Shown piece after piece: positions 41,858 through 50,129 of a stretch of DNA of 50,152 bases (position 1 is the stretch's first letter; the number at the start of each line of letters is the position of its first letter). The translations under genes and the position numbers were made by a program. The DNA comes from Halodesulfovibrio sp. (GTDB lineage Bacteria; Desulfobacterota; Desulfovibrionia; Desulfovibrionales; Desulfovibrionaceae): the NCBI RefSeq assembly GCF_015482765.1, contig NZ_JADMLB010000069.1:1-50152 (forward strand). The letters are read 5' to 3'. Below the pieces are notes generated by a model, which worked only from the letters and a program-made list of their open reading frames with translations, had not been told where the DNA came from and searched no databases.

Positions 41858-42115
41858 ATGAAAGATCAGCTTGGACACTACTACCATCCGGCACCGAATG
41901 ATAAAAAAACCCGTGTGTATGTTCGTCGTAATGCAGATGATATAGAATTTCGTCTTTGGCGTTCTGACAACGAGCAGGTATGGGACCAGCACGGCTGGGT
42001 GCCTTATGAAGCCATTAAGCAGGCAGCAGAAATGTACAAAGAAATGGGGCGCGATGCTGACCCGATGCTTTTTTATGATATCTCTGTTGCAAAAGTATTG
42101 CTTAACGAAAATTAG
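41858..42115 (+). CDS. Hypothetical protein divergent from dsrA
   Basis: I do not recognise this 85-residue protein. It is rich in aromatic and charged residues (LGHYYHPAPNDKKTRVYVRRNADDIEFRLWRSD-type sequence), with a probable beta-sheet N-terminal half and helices after residue 55, and has no signal or membrane segment. The ATG at 41858 is preceded by GTGAGG. A possible leader peptide and hairpin lie directly upstream, and a strong terminator follows. It shares the dsrA control region, so a link to sulfite reduction is possible but unproven. Confidence 0.75.
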   Translation: MKDQLGHYYHPAPNDKKTRVYVRRNADDIEFRLWRSDNEQVWDQHGWVPYEAIKQAAEMYKEMGRDADPMLFYDISVAKVLLNEN

Positions 42116-42160
42116 CAACACTGTGCATACGTACAAAGCATATTGTATTTTTTGTGCAAT

Positions 42161-42202
42161 TAACGGCAGTTCCTTTACGAAAGGAACTGCCGTTATTTTT
42201 TT
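42161..42202 (+). terminator. Terminator of the small gene beside dsr
   Basis: A perfect 16-bp stem (TAACGGCAGTTCCTTT and complement) with a 3-base loop and a T-run. Confidence 0.93.
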
Positions 42203-42472
42203 GTCGTCTGTCTTGGTTGTAGGTGGTGGTTATATAATGTTACGGGAAATACGACGGGTATTTTGTGATATCTTGAAATTCGGGTGAGTAATTTTTTTCG
42301 GGCGCAAAAACATGTTGCGCAGATTGCGTATCAGTTGAATAATCAACGAGTTCTGAGCGTTGATTCTGTCGTCCTCTTTACCTTCGTGTAATGGGGACTT
42401 TGTTTAGTTCATGATTTTGCCTTTTTTGTAAAATCGTGTACTGTGACCGATGCAACAAGAGATGAGGTGATC

Positions 42473-43297
42473 ATGTCCCGCCGATGGATTGAAGCCAACA
42501 GGGAAGAGTTTGCACGCGATATCCTGCGTGATTTCTGTATGGTATCGAGTATTCTTGAAGAACAGTTTGAGCGTTTTGCAGACTCGGGTGCGGTATCGTT
42601 TACCCAGGTTCGGGATCTGCTGGGCAGTACTATGAACAAGGGATTGCTCTGGCGCTTGAAGGATACAGCACATCATTTGCTCAGAACTGATTCACAGGCT
42701 CCTGTGGTCGCGAAAGCTTTGGATTGGGCTATCAGTTATGTATTCCATGAATGCATTAAGCTGAAAGAGGATGCCTACCAGCAACAGCACTATGCGCCGA
42801 TGTTTAAGGCTCTTGAGCAACCCGCCGCTGAAAATGGCATTCAGGATGTTGTTGAACCCTTTTCACAACTTCTTGGAGAAACCCGCGAGAGTATGTCCCG
42901 CGAGGTAGCTCGTATCTCTTTCCTGCTTGCACGCTGTAAAACTCTCTTTTGTATTTATTGCGCTCATAATAAGCAGAACTTGTTACTTTCACGTTTACTG
43001 TATTCGCGAAATAGACTGGTTCGAAGAGTTTTCGGCGAAGACTATGAAACACTAATCTCATCTATTTACGGAACGGTGCCGGAAGAAATGTATGTTCTGG
43101 CAGCAGAAGGGCTTTCGGAAGGAGGACGCCTGGATGAGGCGTTAGAGGCAGCTATAGAAGCAGAGCAGATTAATCCTGCGTGTACCAGAGCTGCTACAGT
43201 GCGCCAAAAAATTGAAGAATTGTTAAAGGACTCGTCTCCAAGGAGGGTAAAGAACTGTGACCTTGTTTCATCTAAACCGCGCGACATCGAAGCTTAA
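42473..43297 (+). CDS. Unknown helical protein overlapping the synthase gene
   Basis: The 274-residue protein is not recognised. It appears almost entirely alpha-helical and soluble. Near the C-terminus SEGGRLDEALEAAIEAEQINPAC looks like one TPR-type helix pair. Five cysteines are scattered and form no cluster motif. I chose ATG 42473, which has GATGAGG upstream, over a GTG ten codons earlier. It overlaps the following synthase gene by 41 bases, so the two are made together and the products may interact. Confidence 0.72.
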   Translation: MSRRWIEANREEFARDILRDFCMVSSILEEQFERFADSGAVSFTQVRDLLGSTMNKGLLWRLKDTAHHLLRTDSQAPVVAKALDWAISYVFHECIKLKEDAYQQQHYAPMFKALEQPAAENGIQDVVEPFSQLLGETRESMSREVARISFLLARCKTLFCIYCAHNKQNLLLSRLLYSRNRLVRRVFGEDYETLISSIYGTVPEEMYVLAAEGLSEGGRLDEALEAAIEAEQINPACTRAATVRQKIEELLKDSSPRRVKNCDLVSSKPRDIEA

Positions 43298-45080
43298 ACT
43301 TGAAAACCTTGAACAAGGTGAGTACTTCCGCGATCTGTTTCCTTACAAACAGATAAGCCGTATCGCGTTTGATGATGTTTTTGTGGCACCGCGCCCTGCG
43401 GAGCCAATGTTCATCACCGATACGACATTTCGTGATGGTCAGCAGGCAAGACCCCCGTATACGGTTAAGCAAATTGAAACCATTTTCGACATGCTGCACA
43501 GACTTGGTGGCAGAAGCGGACTTATCCGTGCCTCCGAGTTTTTCATGTACTCAGATAAAGACAAGCGCGCCATTGATGCCTGCCGATCAAGGGGCTACAA
43601 ATATCCGGAAATTACCGGATGGATTCGTGCCCATAAAAATGACTTGAAAATAGCTAAAAGTATGGAGTTTAAAGAAGTAGGCATGCTTACTTCTGTTTCT
43701 GACTACCATATCTACCTTAAGCTGGGACTTGATCGAGAGCAGGCAATGCGTAACTACCTTGAGGTAGTAGAACAGGCGTTAGCCTGGGGTATTTCTCCGC
43801 GTTGTCATTTTGAAGACATTACCCGTGCAGATATTTATGGTTTCTGCCTGCCGTTTGCTGAAAAACTTATGGATCTCTCTCGTCAGAGCGGGCTGCCTGT
43901 TAAAATTCGTATGTGTGACACCATGGGCTACGGGGTTCCGTATGCCGGAGCAACGCTTCCGCGTTCTGTTCCGCGTCTTGTGCGTGCCTTTACGGATGAA
44001 GTTGGTGTTCCAAGTGAATGGTTGGAATGGCACGGACATAACGACTTCCATAAAACACTTGTTAACGCTGTAACTGCATGGCTGCATGGTTGTGGCGGTG
44101 CAAACGGTACGTTGCTTGGCTTCGGTGAGCGTACTGGTAACTCGCCTATTGAGGCGCTGATTATCGAGTACATTTCTTTGACCGCTCATGATGAAGCTGC
44201 AGATACACGTGTAATCAGTGAAATCAGTGAATACTTTGAGCGTGAACTTGAGTACAAAGTGGCTGACAACTATCCGTTTGTCGGTCGCGACTTTAACGCA
44301 ACAAGTGCCGGTATCCACGTAGATGGACTTGCTAAAAACGAAGAGATTTACAACGTTTTTGATACAAGCCGTCTGCTTAATCGTCCTGTTCCGATCATTA
44401 TTACGGATAAATCAGGTAGAGCCGGTGTGGCGTACTGGATTAACCAGACCCTTAAACTTACTGGTGACAGCGAAGTTTCCAAGCGCCATCCTGCCGTGGG
44501 TAAAGTGTACAACCGCATTATGGAGGCATACGAAAACGGGCGTTCTACATCTGTTTCTAACAAAGAAATGGAACGTCTTGTGCGTCGCTACATGCCGGAA
44601 ATGTTCCGCACTGATTTTGACAACCTTAAAGAGGTTGCTCATAACCTTGCAGCGCACCTTATCTCAAAATTGTCTGTGGATTGTAATGTTATCCTCGCAA
44701 AGGAAAACTACGGATGTCTTACAGATTTTGTGCATGACTATCCGTTTATTCAGTATCTCTACCTTACAGACAGTGAGGGTGGCTTGATTGCCTCTGAGAT
44801 TACAGATGAGCGATTTAAAGAAAAATATGAAGTGCTTGAAATCGGGTATGACTTCTCATCCCGTGAATGGTTTAAGAAGCCGGTTCAGACCGGAAAACTG
44901 CACATTACCAACCTGTACACATCTCACTTCACAGGACAGCTTATTTTGACAGTATCTGCCCCAGTGACTGACGGTGATGATAATATTACCGGTGTAATCG
45001 GTGCAGATATTATGCTCGAGCAGCTCTTGCAACGAGAGTGCGAGCTTGAAGAAGAACGCAAACCCGGCGCTCTTTGTTAG
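43257..45080 (+). CDS. HMGL-family (Re-citrate synthase-like) enzyme with C-terminal Cache/PDC-like domain
   Basis: A 607-residue protein. Residues about 50-470 form a DRE-TIM metallolyase of the homocitrate/isopropylmalate synthase group, with DTTFRDGQQ (Arg59, Asp60, Gln62) and the metal-binding His259/His261 of WHGHND. Related enzymes are the Re-citrate synthases known from Clostridium kluyveri and reported in Desulfovibrio vulgaris, where they make citrate from acetyl-CoA and oxaloacetate. Residues about 485-592 have a different origin: YLTDSEGGLIAS, GYDFSSREWFKKP and ITNLYTSHFTGQLILTVSAPVTD match the PDC/Cache sensor pattern usually found outside the cell in receptors. Here there is no membrane segment. 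It starts with GTG behind AGGAGG. The catalytic assignment is good, and the sensor domain role is unknown. Confidence 0.87.
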   Translation: MTLFHLNRATSKLKLENLEQGEYFRDLFPYKQISRIAFDDVFVAPRPAEPMFITDTTFRDGQQARPPYTVKQIETIFDMLHRLGGRSGLIRASEFFMYSDKDKRAIDACRSRGYKYPEITGWIRAHKNDLKIAKSMEFKEVGMLTSVSDYHIYLKLGLDREQAMRNYLEVVEQALAWGISPRCHFEDITRADIYGFCLPFAEKLMDLSRQSGLPVKIRMCDTMGYGVPYAGATLPRSVPRLVRAFTDEVGVPSEWLEWHGHNDFHKTLVNAVTAWLHGCGGANGTLLGFGERTGNSPIEALIIEYISLTAHDEAADTRVISEISEYFERELEYKVADNYPFVGRDFNATSAGIHVDGLAKNEEIYNVFDTSRLLNRPVPIIITDKSGRAGVAYWINQTLKLTGDSEVSKRHPAVGKVYNRIMEAYENGRSTSVSNKEMERLVRRYMPEMFRTDFDNLKEVAHNLAAHLISKLSVDCNVILAKENYGCLTDFVHDYPFIQYLYLTDSEGGLIASEITDERFKEKYEVLEIGYDFSSREWFKKPVQTGKLHITNLYTSHFTGQLILTVSAPVTDGDDNITGVIGADIMLEQLLQRECELEEERKPGALC

Positions 45081-45096
45081 ATAACGTAAAGACGAT

Positions 45097-45135
45097 AGAA
45101 GGACGCATGTTGGCTCTTGCCGCATGCGTTCTTTT
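45097..45135 (+). terminator. Terminator of the synthase operon
   Basis: A 13-bp stem with two G-T pairs (AGAAGGACGCATG with CATGCGTTCTTTT) and a 13-base loop, ending in TTTT. Confidence 0.75.
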
Positions 45136-45191
45136 AATATTATAGCCAATGAATATTCTATCTGTGATATTTTTTATATTAGGAGTATTCG

Positions 45192-45926
45192 TTGCGAGTT
45201 CTAATTTTTTCCCTTTGTATTGCCTGTCTCATATCCCTTGTCGGGTGTGGAAAAAAGCATATAGCTTCCCCGCAGGGATATTCTACCCATACTAAAGCTA
45301 AGCCAAAACCAGCCGGTTCCTACACAGTATGGGGCAAGAAATACAAAACATTGGCTTCCTCCCATGGATTTGTTCAATACGGTAAGGCTTCATGGTACGG
45401 TAAAAAGTTCCATGGCAGAAAGACTGCTAATGGTGAACGGTATGATATGTACGGAATGACAGCCGCGCATAAGAATCTGCCGTTTGGCACCGTGTTGCGC
45501 GTTACCAATATGACAAACAAACGCTCTGTTATCGTACGTGTTAACGATAGAGGGCCGTTTGTGGAGGGGCGTATTATTGACCTGACTCATTCAGCAGCAA
45601 AAAAGCTTGATATGATTGGACCTGGTACTGCGCAGGTTAAAATTGAAGCAATTGGTGGCCCAGGGCAGACTGCTGTTGCTTCTTCAAAAAAAAACAAAAA
45701 CGGGACATTTTACGTCCAAATTGGTTCGTTCGGGGATAAGTTCAACGCTCAGACCCTTAAGCAGCAAGTTATCCGTGATGGAAGATCTTGCAGGCTTCAG
45801 CAGGATGTACGCTCCAGTATCTGGAAAGTGCATGTAGGCCCATACTTTACATATACTGCTGCTGAGCGAGCCAAAAAGTCGCTGAAGAATAAATTTACCG
45901 GAGCATTTATTTATGCTGGAAATTAG
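45192..45926 (+). CDS. rlpA: RlpA-type septal ring lytic transglycosylase with SPOR domain
   Basis: A 244-residue lipoprotein. The signal ends in the lipobox LVGC (about residues 16-19). The double-psi beta-barrel (about 56-145) contains GKASWYGKKFHGRKTANGE, MTAAHKNLPFGTVLRVTN and VRVNDRGPF, including the catalytic-type Asp. A C-terminal SPOR domain (about 170-244: FYVQIGSFGDKFNAQTLKQQ) binds denuded peptidoglycan at division sites. It starts with TTG seven bases after AGGAG. Single-gene unit. Confidence 0.94.
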   Translation: MRVLIFSLCIACLISLVGCGKKHIASPQGYSTHTKAKPKPAGSYTVWGKKYKTLASSHGFVQYGKASWYGKKFHGRKTANGERYDMYGMTAAHKNLPFGTVLRVTNMTNKRSVIVRVNDRGPFVEGRIIDLTHSAAKKLDMIGPGTAQVKIEAIGGPGQTAVASSKKNKNGTFYVQIGSFGDKFNAQTLKQQVIRDGRSCRLQQDVRSSIWKVHVGPYFTYTAAERAKKSLKNKFTGAFIYAGN

Positions 45927-45928
45927 AC

Positions 45929-45961
45929 ACAAAAAAACCCGCGTTAGTGCGGGTTTTTTTG
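45929..45961. terminator. Bidirectional terminator between rlpA and the IHF gene
   Basis: ACCCGC and GCGGGT arms with a 6-base loop, flanked by A7 and T7 runs. Confidence 0.93.
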
Positions 45962-46018
45962 TAAAATCTACAGACACACTGTGCTAAGCAGGGTGTGCCT
46001 GACGAACCGGCCTACGAA

Positions 46019-46309
46019 CTAACCGTTCAGCTCAGCGCGGAATTTGCGGGACAGACGGAATACAACAACCTTGCGTGGAGGCAGGGTGATGGTTTCGTCA
46101 GTCTGCGGGTTGCGGCCTTTACGAGCTTTTTTGTCGTAAGCTTCAAGTTTGCCGAATCCGCTGATAAGAAGTGCGTGATCTTTTTTGATTGCGCTCTTCA
46201 TGATATCTAACAAGGATTCAACGAGGTTTTTAACTTCTGCGCGGTTCCTGTCAGTCTTTTCGTAGATGGAATCTACAATATCAGCTTTTGTAAGGGTTTT
46301 CCCTTCCAT
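46019..46309 (-). CDS. Integration host factor/HU-family DNA-bending protein
   Basis: The 96 residues match the IHF/HU family, closer to IHF alpha: LTKADIVDSIYEKTDRNRAEVKNLVESLLD, ISGFGKLEAYDKKARKGRNPQTDETI, then LPPRKVVVFRLSRKFRAELN. The RKGRNPQT beta-arm intercalates in the minor groove. Asp replaces the Gly of the usual GRNPxTGE. The start has GGGAGG nearby. It follows the HIT-protein gene by 32 bases on the same strand. Confidence 0.94.
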   Translation of the reverse strand: MEGKTLTKADIVDSIYEKTDRNRAEVKNLVESLLDIMKSAIKKDHALLISGFGKLEAYDKKARKGRNPQTDETITLPPRKVVVFRLSRKFRAELNG

Positions 46310-46341
46310 GTTATCCTCCCATTTTCGTGGGGTAACGGCTC

Positions 46342-46758
46342 TTATATGTGCTGCCGAATGCTGGTGGCTAAATGCTGTGCCTCTTCAATAGAGTCGTATG
46401 CTACCTGTTGCCAATGCTTCAGGCCATCATCACTGAAGCGGGGTATCAGATGCCAGTGAGCATGGAATACAAGCTGTCCGGCATCTGGATGGTTGTTCAT
46501 GAATATATTCAACCCTGTTGCCCCCGTAGTGGCAAGTATAGCTTTGCCAACTATCTTTTGTGCATTGATGATGGCGGGGGCTAAGTCAGCTGGAATATCA
46601 AAGATATTACCATAGTGCTGCTTAGGAATAATAAGCGTGTGACCCTTGTTTACCGGACCAATGTCTAGAAAAGCCAGTACGTTGTCGTCTGAGTAAATTT
46701 CCGCGCAGGGAATCTCGCCTTTGATAATCTTGCAAAAAATACAATCTTGAGTACTCAT
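46342..46758 (-). CDS. HIT-family nucleotide hydrolase
   Basis: A 138-residue HIT protein. The N-terminal CIFCKIIKGEIPCAEIY and the active-site HAHWHLIPRF (His-x-His-x-His) define the Hint/HinT branch, which cleaves nucleoside phosphoramidates and similar adenylated compounds. The first two cysteines resemble the zinc-binding CxxC of some members. It is transcribed ahead of the IHF gene. No clear Shine-Dalgarno sequence is visible. Confidence 0.94.
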   Translation of the reverse strand: MSTQDCIFCKIIKGEIPCAEIYSDDNVLAFLDIGPVNKGHTLIIPKQHYGNIFDIPADLAPAIINAQKIVGKAILATTGATGLNIFMNNHPDAGQLVFHAHWHLIPRFSDDGLKHWQQVAYDSIEEAQHLATSIRQHI

Positions 46759-47037
46759 AGTGCTGTAATGATTTTTTGTTACATGGTTCTGGTAATCGAC
46801 TGGATGATTTTATCTTTTCCAGTCATGCGTCGCGCTGTGTATATACTCAATGTCTACGAGCAATCAAGTTTTTTTACGTAATTTTATATGTTTACACTGT
46901 TGACCCGCATTTTGTCCGCTATTTATAGGGAAAACGGGCCATAATTGCTGCTTCCTTTGAGTAAATGTAGTGATTGTATAGTTTTTTCATTAAGAAAAAA
47001 ACAGGAAAAATTAGTATATAAAGGTGGTTACATTGGA

Positions 47038-48048
47038 ATGATCTTCTGTCATCCAGAACCTTCAATAAAAAAGCCTCGAATCCTTCCTGTCTTCATGCCC
47101 TTTGCCGGTTGTAAAACCCGATGTGTGTATTGCTCTCAGACGGCTCAAACAGGAACTGCTGAATCACAACTTGAAAATATTTACATATCGTTACAACAAC
47201 TTCTCGAGAAAGCAGAAGAAGGTTCAGGATATGAAGTTGCATTTTACGGCGGCACCTTTACAGCACTTCCATTCGAGTGGCAAAAACGCTTTGTTGCTTT
47301 GGCTGGTGCACATAGGAGCACTGGCAAAGTTACTGCTGTTCGATGCTCAACACGCCCTGATGCGCTTGATGAAAAGCAATTGCTGGTATTGCAAAAATCG
47401 GGGTTGCAGACTGTTGAGCTAGGCGTACAGTGTTATAATAACACAGTATTACAGAATAGCAAGCGAGGGTACACTGAAGAGATGATAGTAAGTGCTTGCA
47501 ATATCGTAAGAAAGGTTGGGTTAAACCTCGGTATTCAGCTGCTTCCCGGTCTTCCGGGGATGGATGAAAAAATATTTCAGAATGATATAGAAAAAACCTG
47601 TGCATTGGCTCCTGATATCGTTCGTTTATACCCATGTTTGGTATTCAAGAATACAGTGTTAGCTTCTTGGTATTCACAGGGGAAATACATTCCATGGACG
47701 CTGGAGGCGACAGTTAATTCTTTAGGCGCAGGACTGCTAAAGCTTTGGCAGCATGATATTCGTGTAATACGGATAGGTGTAGCGCAGGAAGATGGTTTGA
47801 CTGAATGCCTACTTGCTGGCCCTTTTCATTCAGCTATGGGGAATATGGTACGCAGTCAGGCATTGCGGTGCTTATTGATAGAAAAAATGCAAAAGCTCAA
47901 TAAGCCATTTTCAAGGCTATTTTTGCCACAACGGTATCAAGGTGAGCTCTGGGGATATAAAGGGACGCACAAAGAATTCTGGAAGGAGCAGGGGATGCTT
48001 CCGGAGAATGTTCTGACGTGGAGTTTTCCTTTTTTCCAAATGGACTAA
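47038..48048 (+). CDS. Radical SAM protein (Elp3/HemN-like)
   Basis: A 336-residue radical SAM enzyme with the cluster motif CKTRCVYC (Cys-x3-Cys-x2-Cys, about residues 25-32) in PFAGCKTRCVYCSQ. The GG motif is FYGGTFTALP, SAM-site strands include CSTRPDAL and the ELGVQCYNNTVLQNSKRGY segment. The layout matches the Elp3-type radical SAM core. The C-terminal half lacks the Elp3 acetyltransferase domain. The specific substrate is unknown. I chose ATG 47038 because upstream codons are AT-rich and the motif then lies at a normal distance. AAGGTGG lies 11 bases upstream. Confidence 0.85.
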   Translation: MIFCHPEPSIKKPRILPVFMPFAGCKTRCVYCSQTAQTGTAESQLENIYISLQQLLEKAEEGSGYEVAFYGGTFTALPFEWQKRFVALAGAHRSTGKVTAVRCSTRPDALDEKQLLVLQKSGLQTVELGVQCYNNTVLQNSKRGYTEEMIVSACNIVRKVGLNLGIQLLPGLPGMDEKIFQNDIEKTCALAPDIVRLYPCLVFKNTVLASWYSQGKYIPWTLEATVNSLGAGLLKLWQHDIRVIRIGVAQEDGLTECLLAGPFHSAMGNMVRSQALRCLLIEKMQKLNKPFSRLFLPQRYQGELWGYKGTHKEFWKEQGMLPENVLTWSFPFFQMD

Positions 48049-48077
48049 AACGCCTTTCCCCGTCAGGTGGTATTATC

Positions 48078-48104
48078 ACGCAGATCATGAAATGTGATCT
48101 GCGT
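48078..48104 (+). terminator. Terminator of the radical SAM gene
   Basis: A 10-bp stem ACGCAGATCA with a 7-base loop and seven T residues. Confidence 0.92.
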
Positions 48105-48120
48105 TTTTTTGTGCAAAAAA

Positions 48121-48147
48121 AGCCGGAGGGTGAAATACCCTCCGGCT
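48121..48147 (-). terminator. Terminator of the porin gene
   Basis: A perfect AGCCGGAGGG stem with a 7-base loop is followed by T7 on the minus strand, 49 bases past the porin stop. Confidence 0.93.
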
Positions 48148-48195
48148 GGAACTACGTTGTTTGCGCGTGGCTATGCGCTGACCACATTACATTAA

Positions 48196-49584
48196 CTAGT
48201 AAGAGTACTGGAAGCCGATAGCAGCTTTGAAGATAGCTTCTTCACCGTTAACAGACTTGTAGTCTGGGTTCAGGTAGCCGAGTTCAACGATAGCTGCGAG
48301 GTTTTCGTACATCTGCCAGTTAGTATCAAGGTTGAATTCCCATGCTCTATCTTCGTCTGTTGGGAAGGTATTAACAGTACTTGAGCTTGAGTAGTCAGAT
48401 GTACCCTGCATGTAAGCAACTTTGAAGTCATGTGTTACATTTTCAATGAAAGAGAATTCTGTGAACCCAAGAACAACGCCAAATGTACCGATGCCGGATT
48501 CGGTGAATGCGTTATCTGTGGTGTCAAAGAAGCCGCCGTCAGTACCGAGGTTGGTAAGAGCAAGGCCGCCAGCAGAAATGATAGGCATGTAGTTGCCGTC
48601 ACCAGTTGTGCTATCGTCATCACCGGAAGCGTACCAGAGGTCGAGAGTTGGGGTGAAGTATTCTAATTTGTAGTCACCGTGGAGGAGTACGTAGAAGCCA
48701 CTCTGGTCACGGCTGCTTGTGCTGTCACCAACTGCCATTTCAGAACCATCAGACCAGCCCCAAACGAAGTCGAAGGCAAGGTTGAGGTTTTCCCAGTAAT
48801 GGGATTTAGCAGAAAGGCCAACCCACCATACGTCACGATCTTCAGTAGCGGTAATAACGCTGTCAGTTTCAGTCAAAGTAGTGTCAACACCGTCAACAGT
48901 TATCTCTGTTACTCGTGTAGAAGTAGCGCTAGAATGGATATCTGCGTTACGGCCGATTGCAGCGTATGCTACGTAAGGAACAACTGTTACTGGTTCAAAG
49001 TTGAGACCAGCAATGATGGTGAATACATCATACTTAGAGTTGCTTGTAGGAGTGTTACGTGTTGCGTAGTCTTCTACGTCAACAGCACGTGCCCAAGCAG
49101 CAACAACGTTGAAACGTTCTGAGAAAGAGTAGTTAGCAACGATAGCTGCTACGTCATCATCAAGAACAGGGTTGTTGTTAGCAAGGGAAGGAAGTGCGAG
49201 ACCTTGGAGACCCATGCGGAGAGAAAGTGCAGTGTGAGGAACCTGGTAGTCTAAGTAGAGACGTTTAGTTTCTACGTTGATACCGTCAGTACCAAGGTCG
49301 CCACCGCTGTTTTCATCACCCCAAGTGATGGTACCAACTTCAAGGTAGTAAACACCTTTCAGGGATTCGTTAGCAATGATGTCAATTTTGGTACGTAAGC
49401 GCTGAATAGCGTTGAAATAAGCACCTTCGCTTGCATTTCTTTGGCTGTCACGTGGGCCAGCATTGTCCAGCCACTGGAATGCCATGTCGAGTGTACCGGA
49501 AGCCTTAAATTCAGTAGCGGAGCTTGAAGCTACAGCGCCGAGCACCATAGTACAAGCAAGCATCAGGATAATAATGCGTTTCAT
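48196..49584 (-). CDS. Outer membrane homotrimeric porin, Desulfovibrio type
   Basis: A 462-residue outer membrane beta-barrel. The Sec signal MKRIIILMLACTMVLGAVASSSA is cleaved before TEFKASGTLDMAFQW. The mature chain alternates polar and hydrophobic residues in repeated strands and ends with the aromatic signature FQYSY needed for barrel insertion. Acidic loops (DDDSTTGDGN) are typical of porins. The family is abundant in Desulfovibrio envelopes. An AAGGA site precedes the ATG, and an 18-base tandem repeat lies in the upstream control region. Confidence 0.92.
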   Translation of the reverse strand: MKRIIILMLACTMVLGAVASSSATEFKASGTLDMAFQWLDNAGPRDSQRNASEGAYFNAIQRLRTKIDIIANESLKGVYYLEVGTITWGDENSGGDLGTDGINVETKRLYLDYQVPHTALSLRMGLQGLALPSLANNNPVLDDDVAAIVANYSFSERFNVVAAWARAVDVEDYATRNTPTSNSKYDVFTIIAGLNFEPVTVVPYVAYAAIGRNADIHSSATSTRVTEITVDGVDTTLTETDSVITATEDRDVWWVGLSAKSHYWENLNLAFDFVWGWSDGSEMAVGDSTSSRDQSGFYVLLHGDYKLEYFTPTLDLWYASGDDDSTTGDGNYMPIISAGGLALTNLGTDGGFFDTTDNAFTESGIGTFGVVLGFTEFSFIENVTHDFKVAYMQGTSDYSSSSTVNTFPTDEDRAWEFNLDTNWQMYENLAAIVELGYLNPDYKSVNGEEAIFKAAIGFQYSY

Positions 49585-50009
49585 GTGTAAAAATCCTTCT
49601 TTCTTTAAAACTGCTAAAAGATTGTGGTCAATAATCTTTTGAGATTGTGGTCAATAATCCCAACGCAGGTCTGCAGATGTTGTATCGCAAAATTTAAGAA
49701 GTGCACAAGTTTTTTCTCATTATTTTAAGTAATTATAATGCCCCTCTAATGCTTCGAGCCAGAGTTTACGGGGTGTTTGTAGGGTAAAAAAATTTAAACG
49801 CAGCTAGATTTGTCCTTTTGAATGTGTAATCAGTCTAAAAAAGAATTTTCCTGCTTAAGTATTCATTATCTAAGTGTTTTCTTCTTGTCGTGAGAAAAAG
49901 GTAGAGAAAAAATAAAAAAGAACTTGCAGGCCATTCGTAAATTACGTAGAAGCTCTTTCGCTTGAGAGGAACACCTGTTAGCAAATGCATAGCGTGTTTG
50001 TAAAAGAGG
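49585..50009. promoter_or_regulatory. Control region of the porin gene and gap to tRNA-Val
   Basis: On the minus strand a -35-like TTGACC in the repeat nearer the gene and TTAAAG after 17 bases could form the porin promoter. The repeat is listed separately. The rest (to 50009) is AT-rich without a supported gene. Confidence 0.45.
49619..49659. repeat. Two 18-base direct repeats upstream of the porin gene
   Basis: AGATTGTGGTCAATAATC occurs at 49619-49636 and again at 49642-49659, separated by five bases (period 23, about two helical turns). Each contains TTGACC on the minus strand. Cooperative regulator binding or a duplicated promoter element is possible. Confidence 0.7.
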
Positions 50010-50038
50010 TTGACTTGCCAAGCTGGATTCACTATCAA
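50010..50038 (+). promoter_or_regulatory. Promoter of tRNA-Val
   Basis: TTGACT, 17 bases, TATCAA, ending 15 bases before the tRNA. Confidence 0.65.
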
Positions 50039-50053
50039 GTGTTTCCTCAAAGT

Positions 50054-50129
50054 GGGCGGTTAGCTCAGTTGGGAGAGCATCGGCCTTACAAGCCGAGGGT
50101 CACAAGTTCGAGCCTTGTACCGCCCACCA
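50054..50129 (+). tRNA. tRNA-Val(TAC)
   Basis: A complete 76-base cloverleaf with encoded CCA. The acceptor GGGCGGT pairs perfectly with ACCGCCC. The anticodon loop CTTACAA gives TAC at 50087-50089, reading GUA and other GUN codons. The T arm ACAAG-TTCGAGC-CTTGT is regular. No terminator appears before the window ends, so it may be the first tRNA of a longer transcript. Confidence 0.97.

Noticed and set aside
49835-50050. A 71-residue minus-strand frame next to tRNA-Val
   Set aside because: AT-rich non-coding composition, no ribosome site, and it covers the tRNA promoter.
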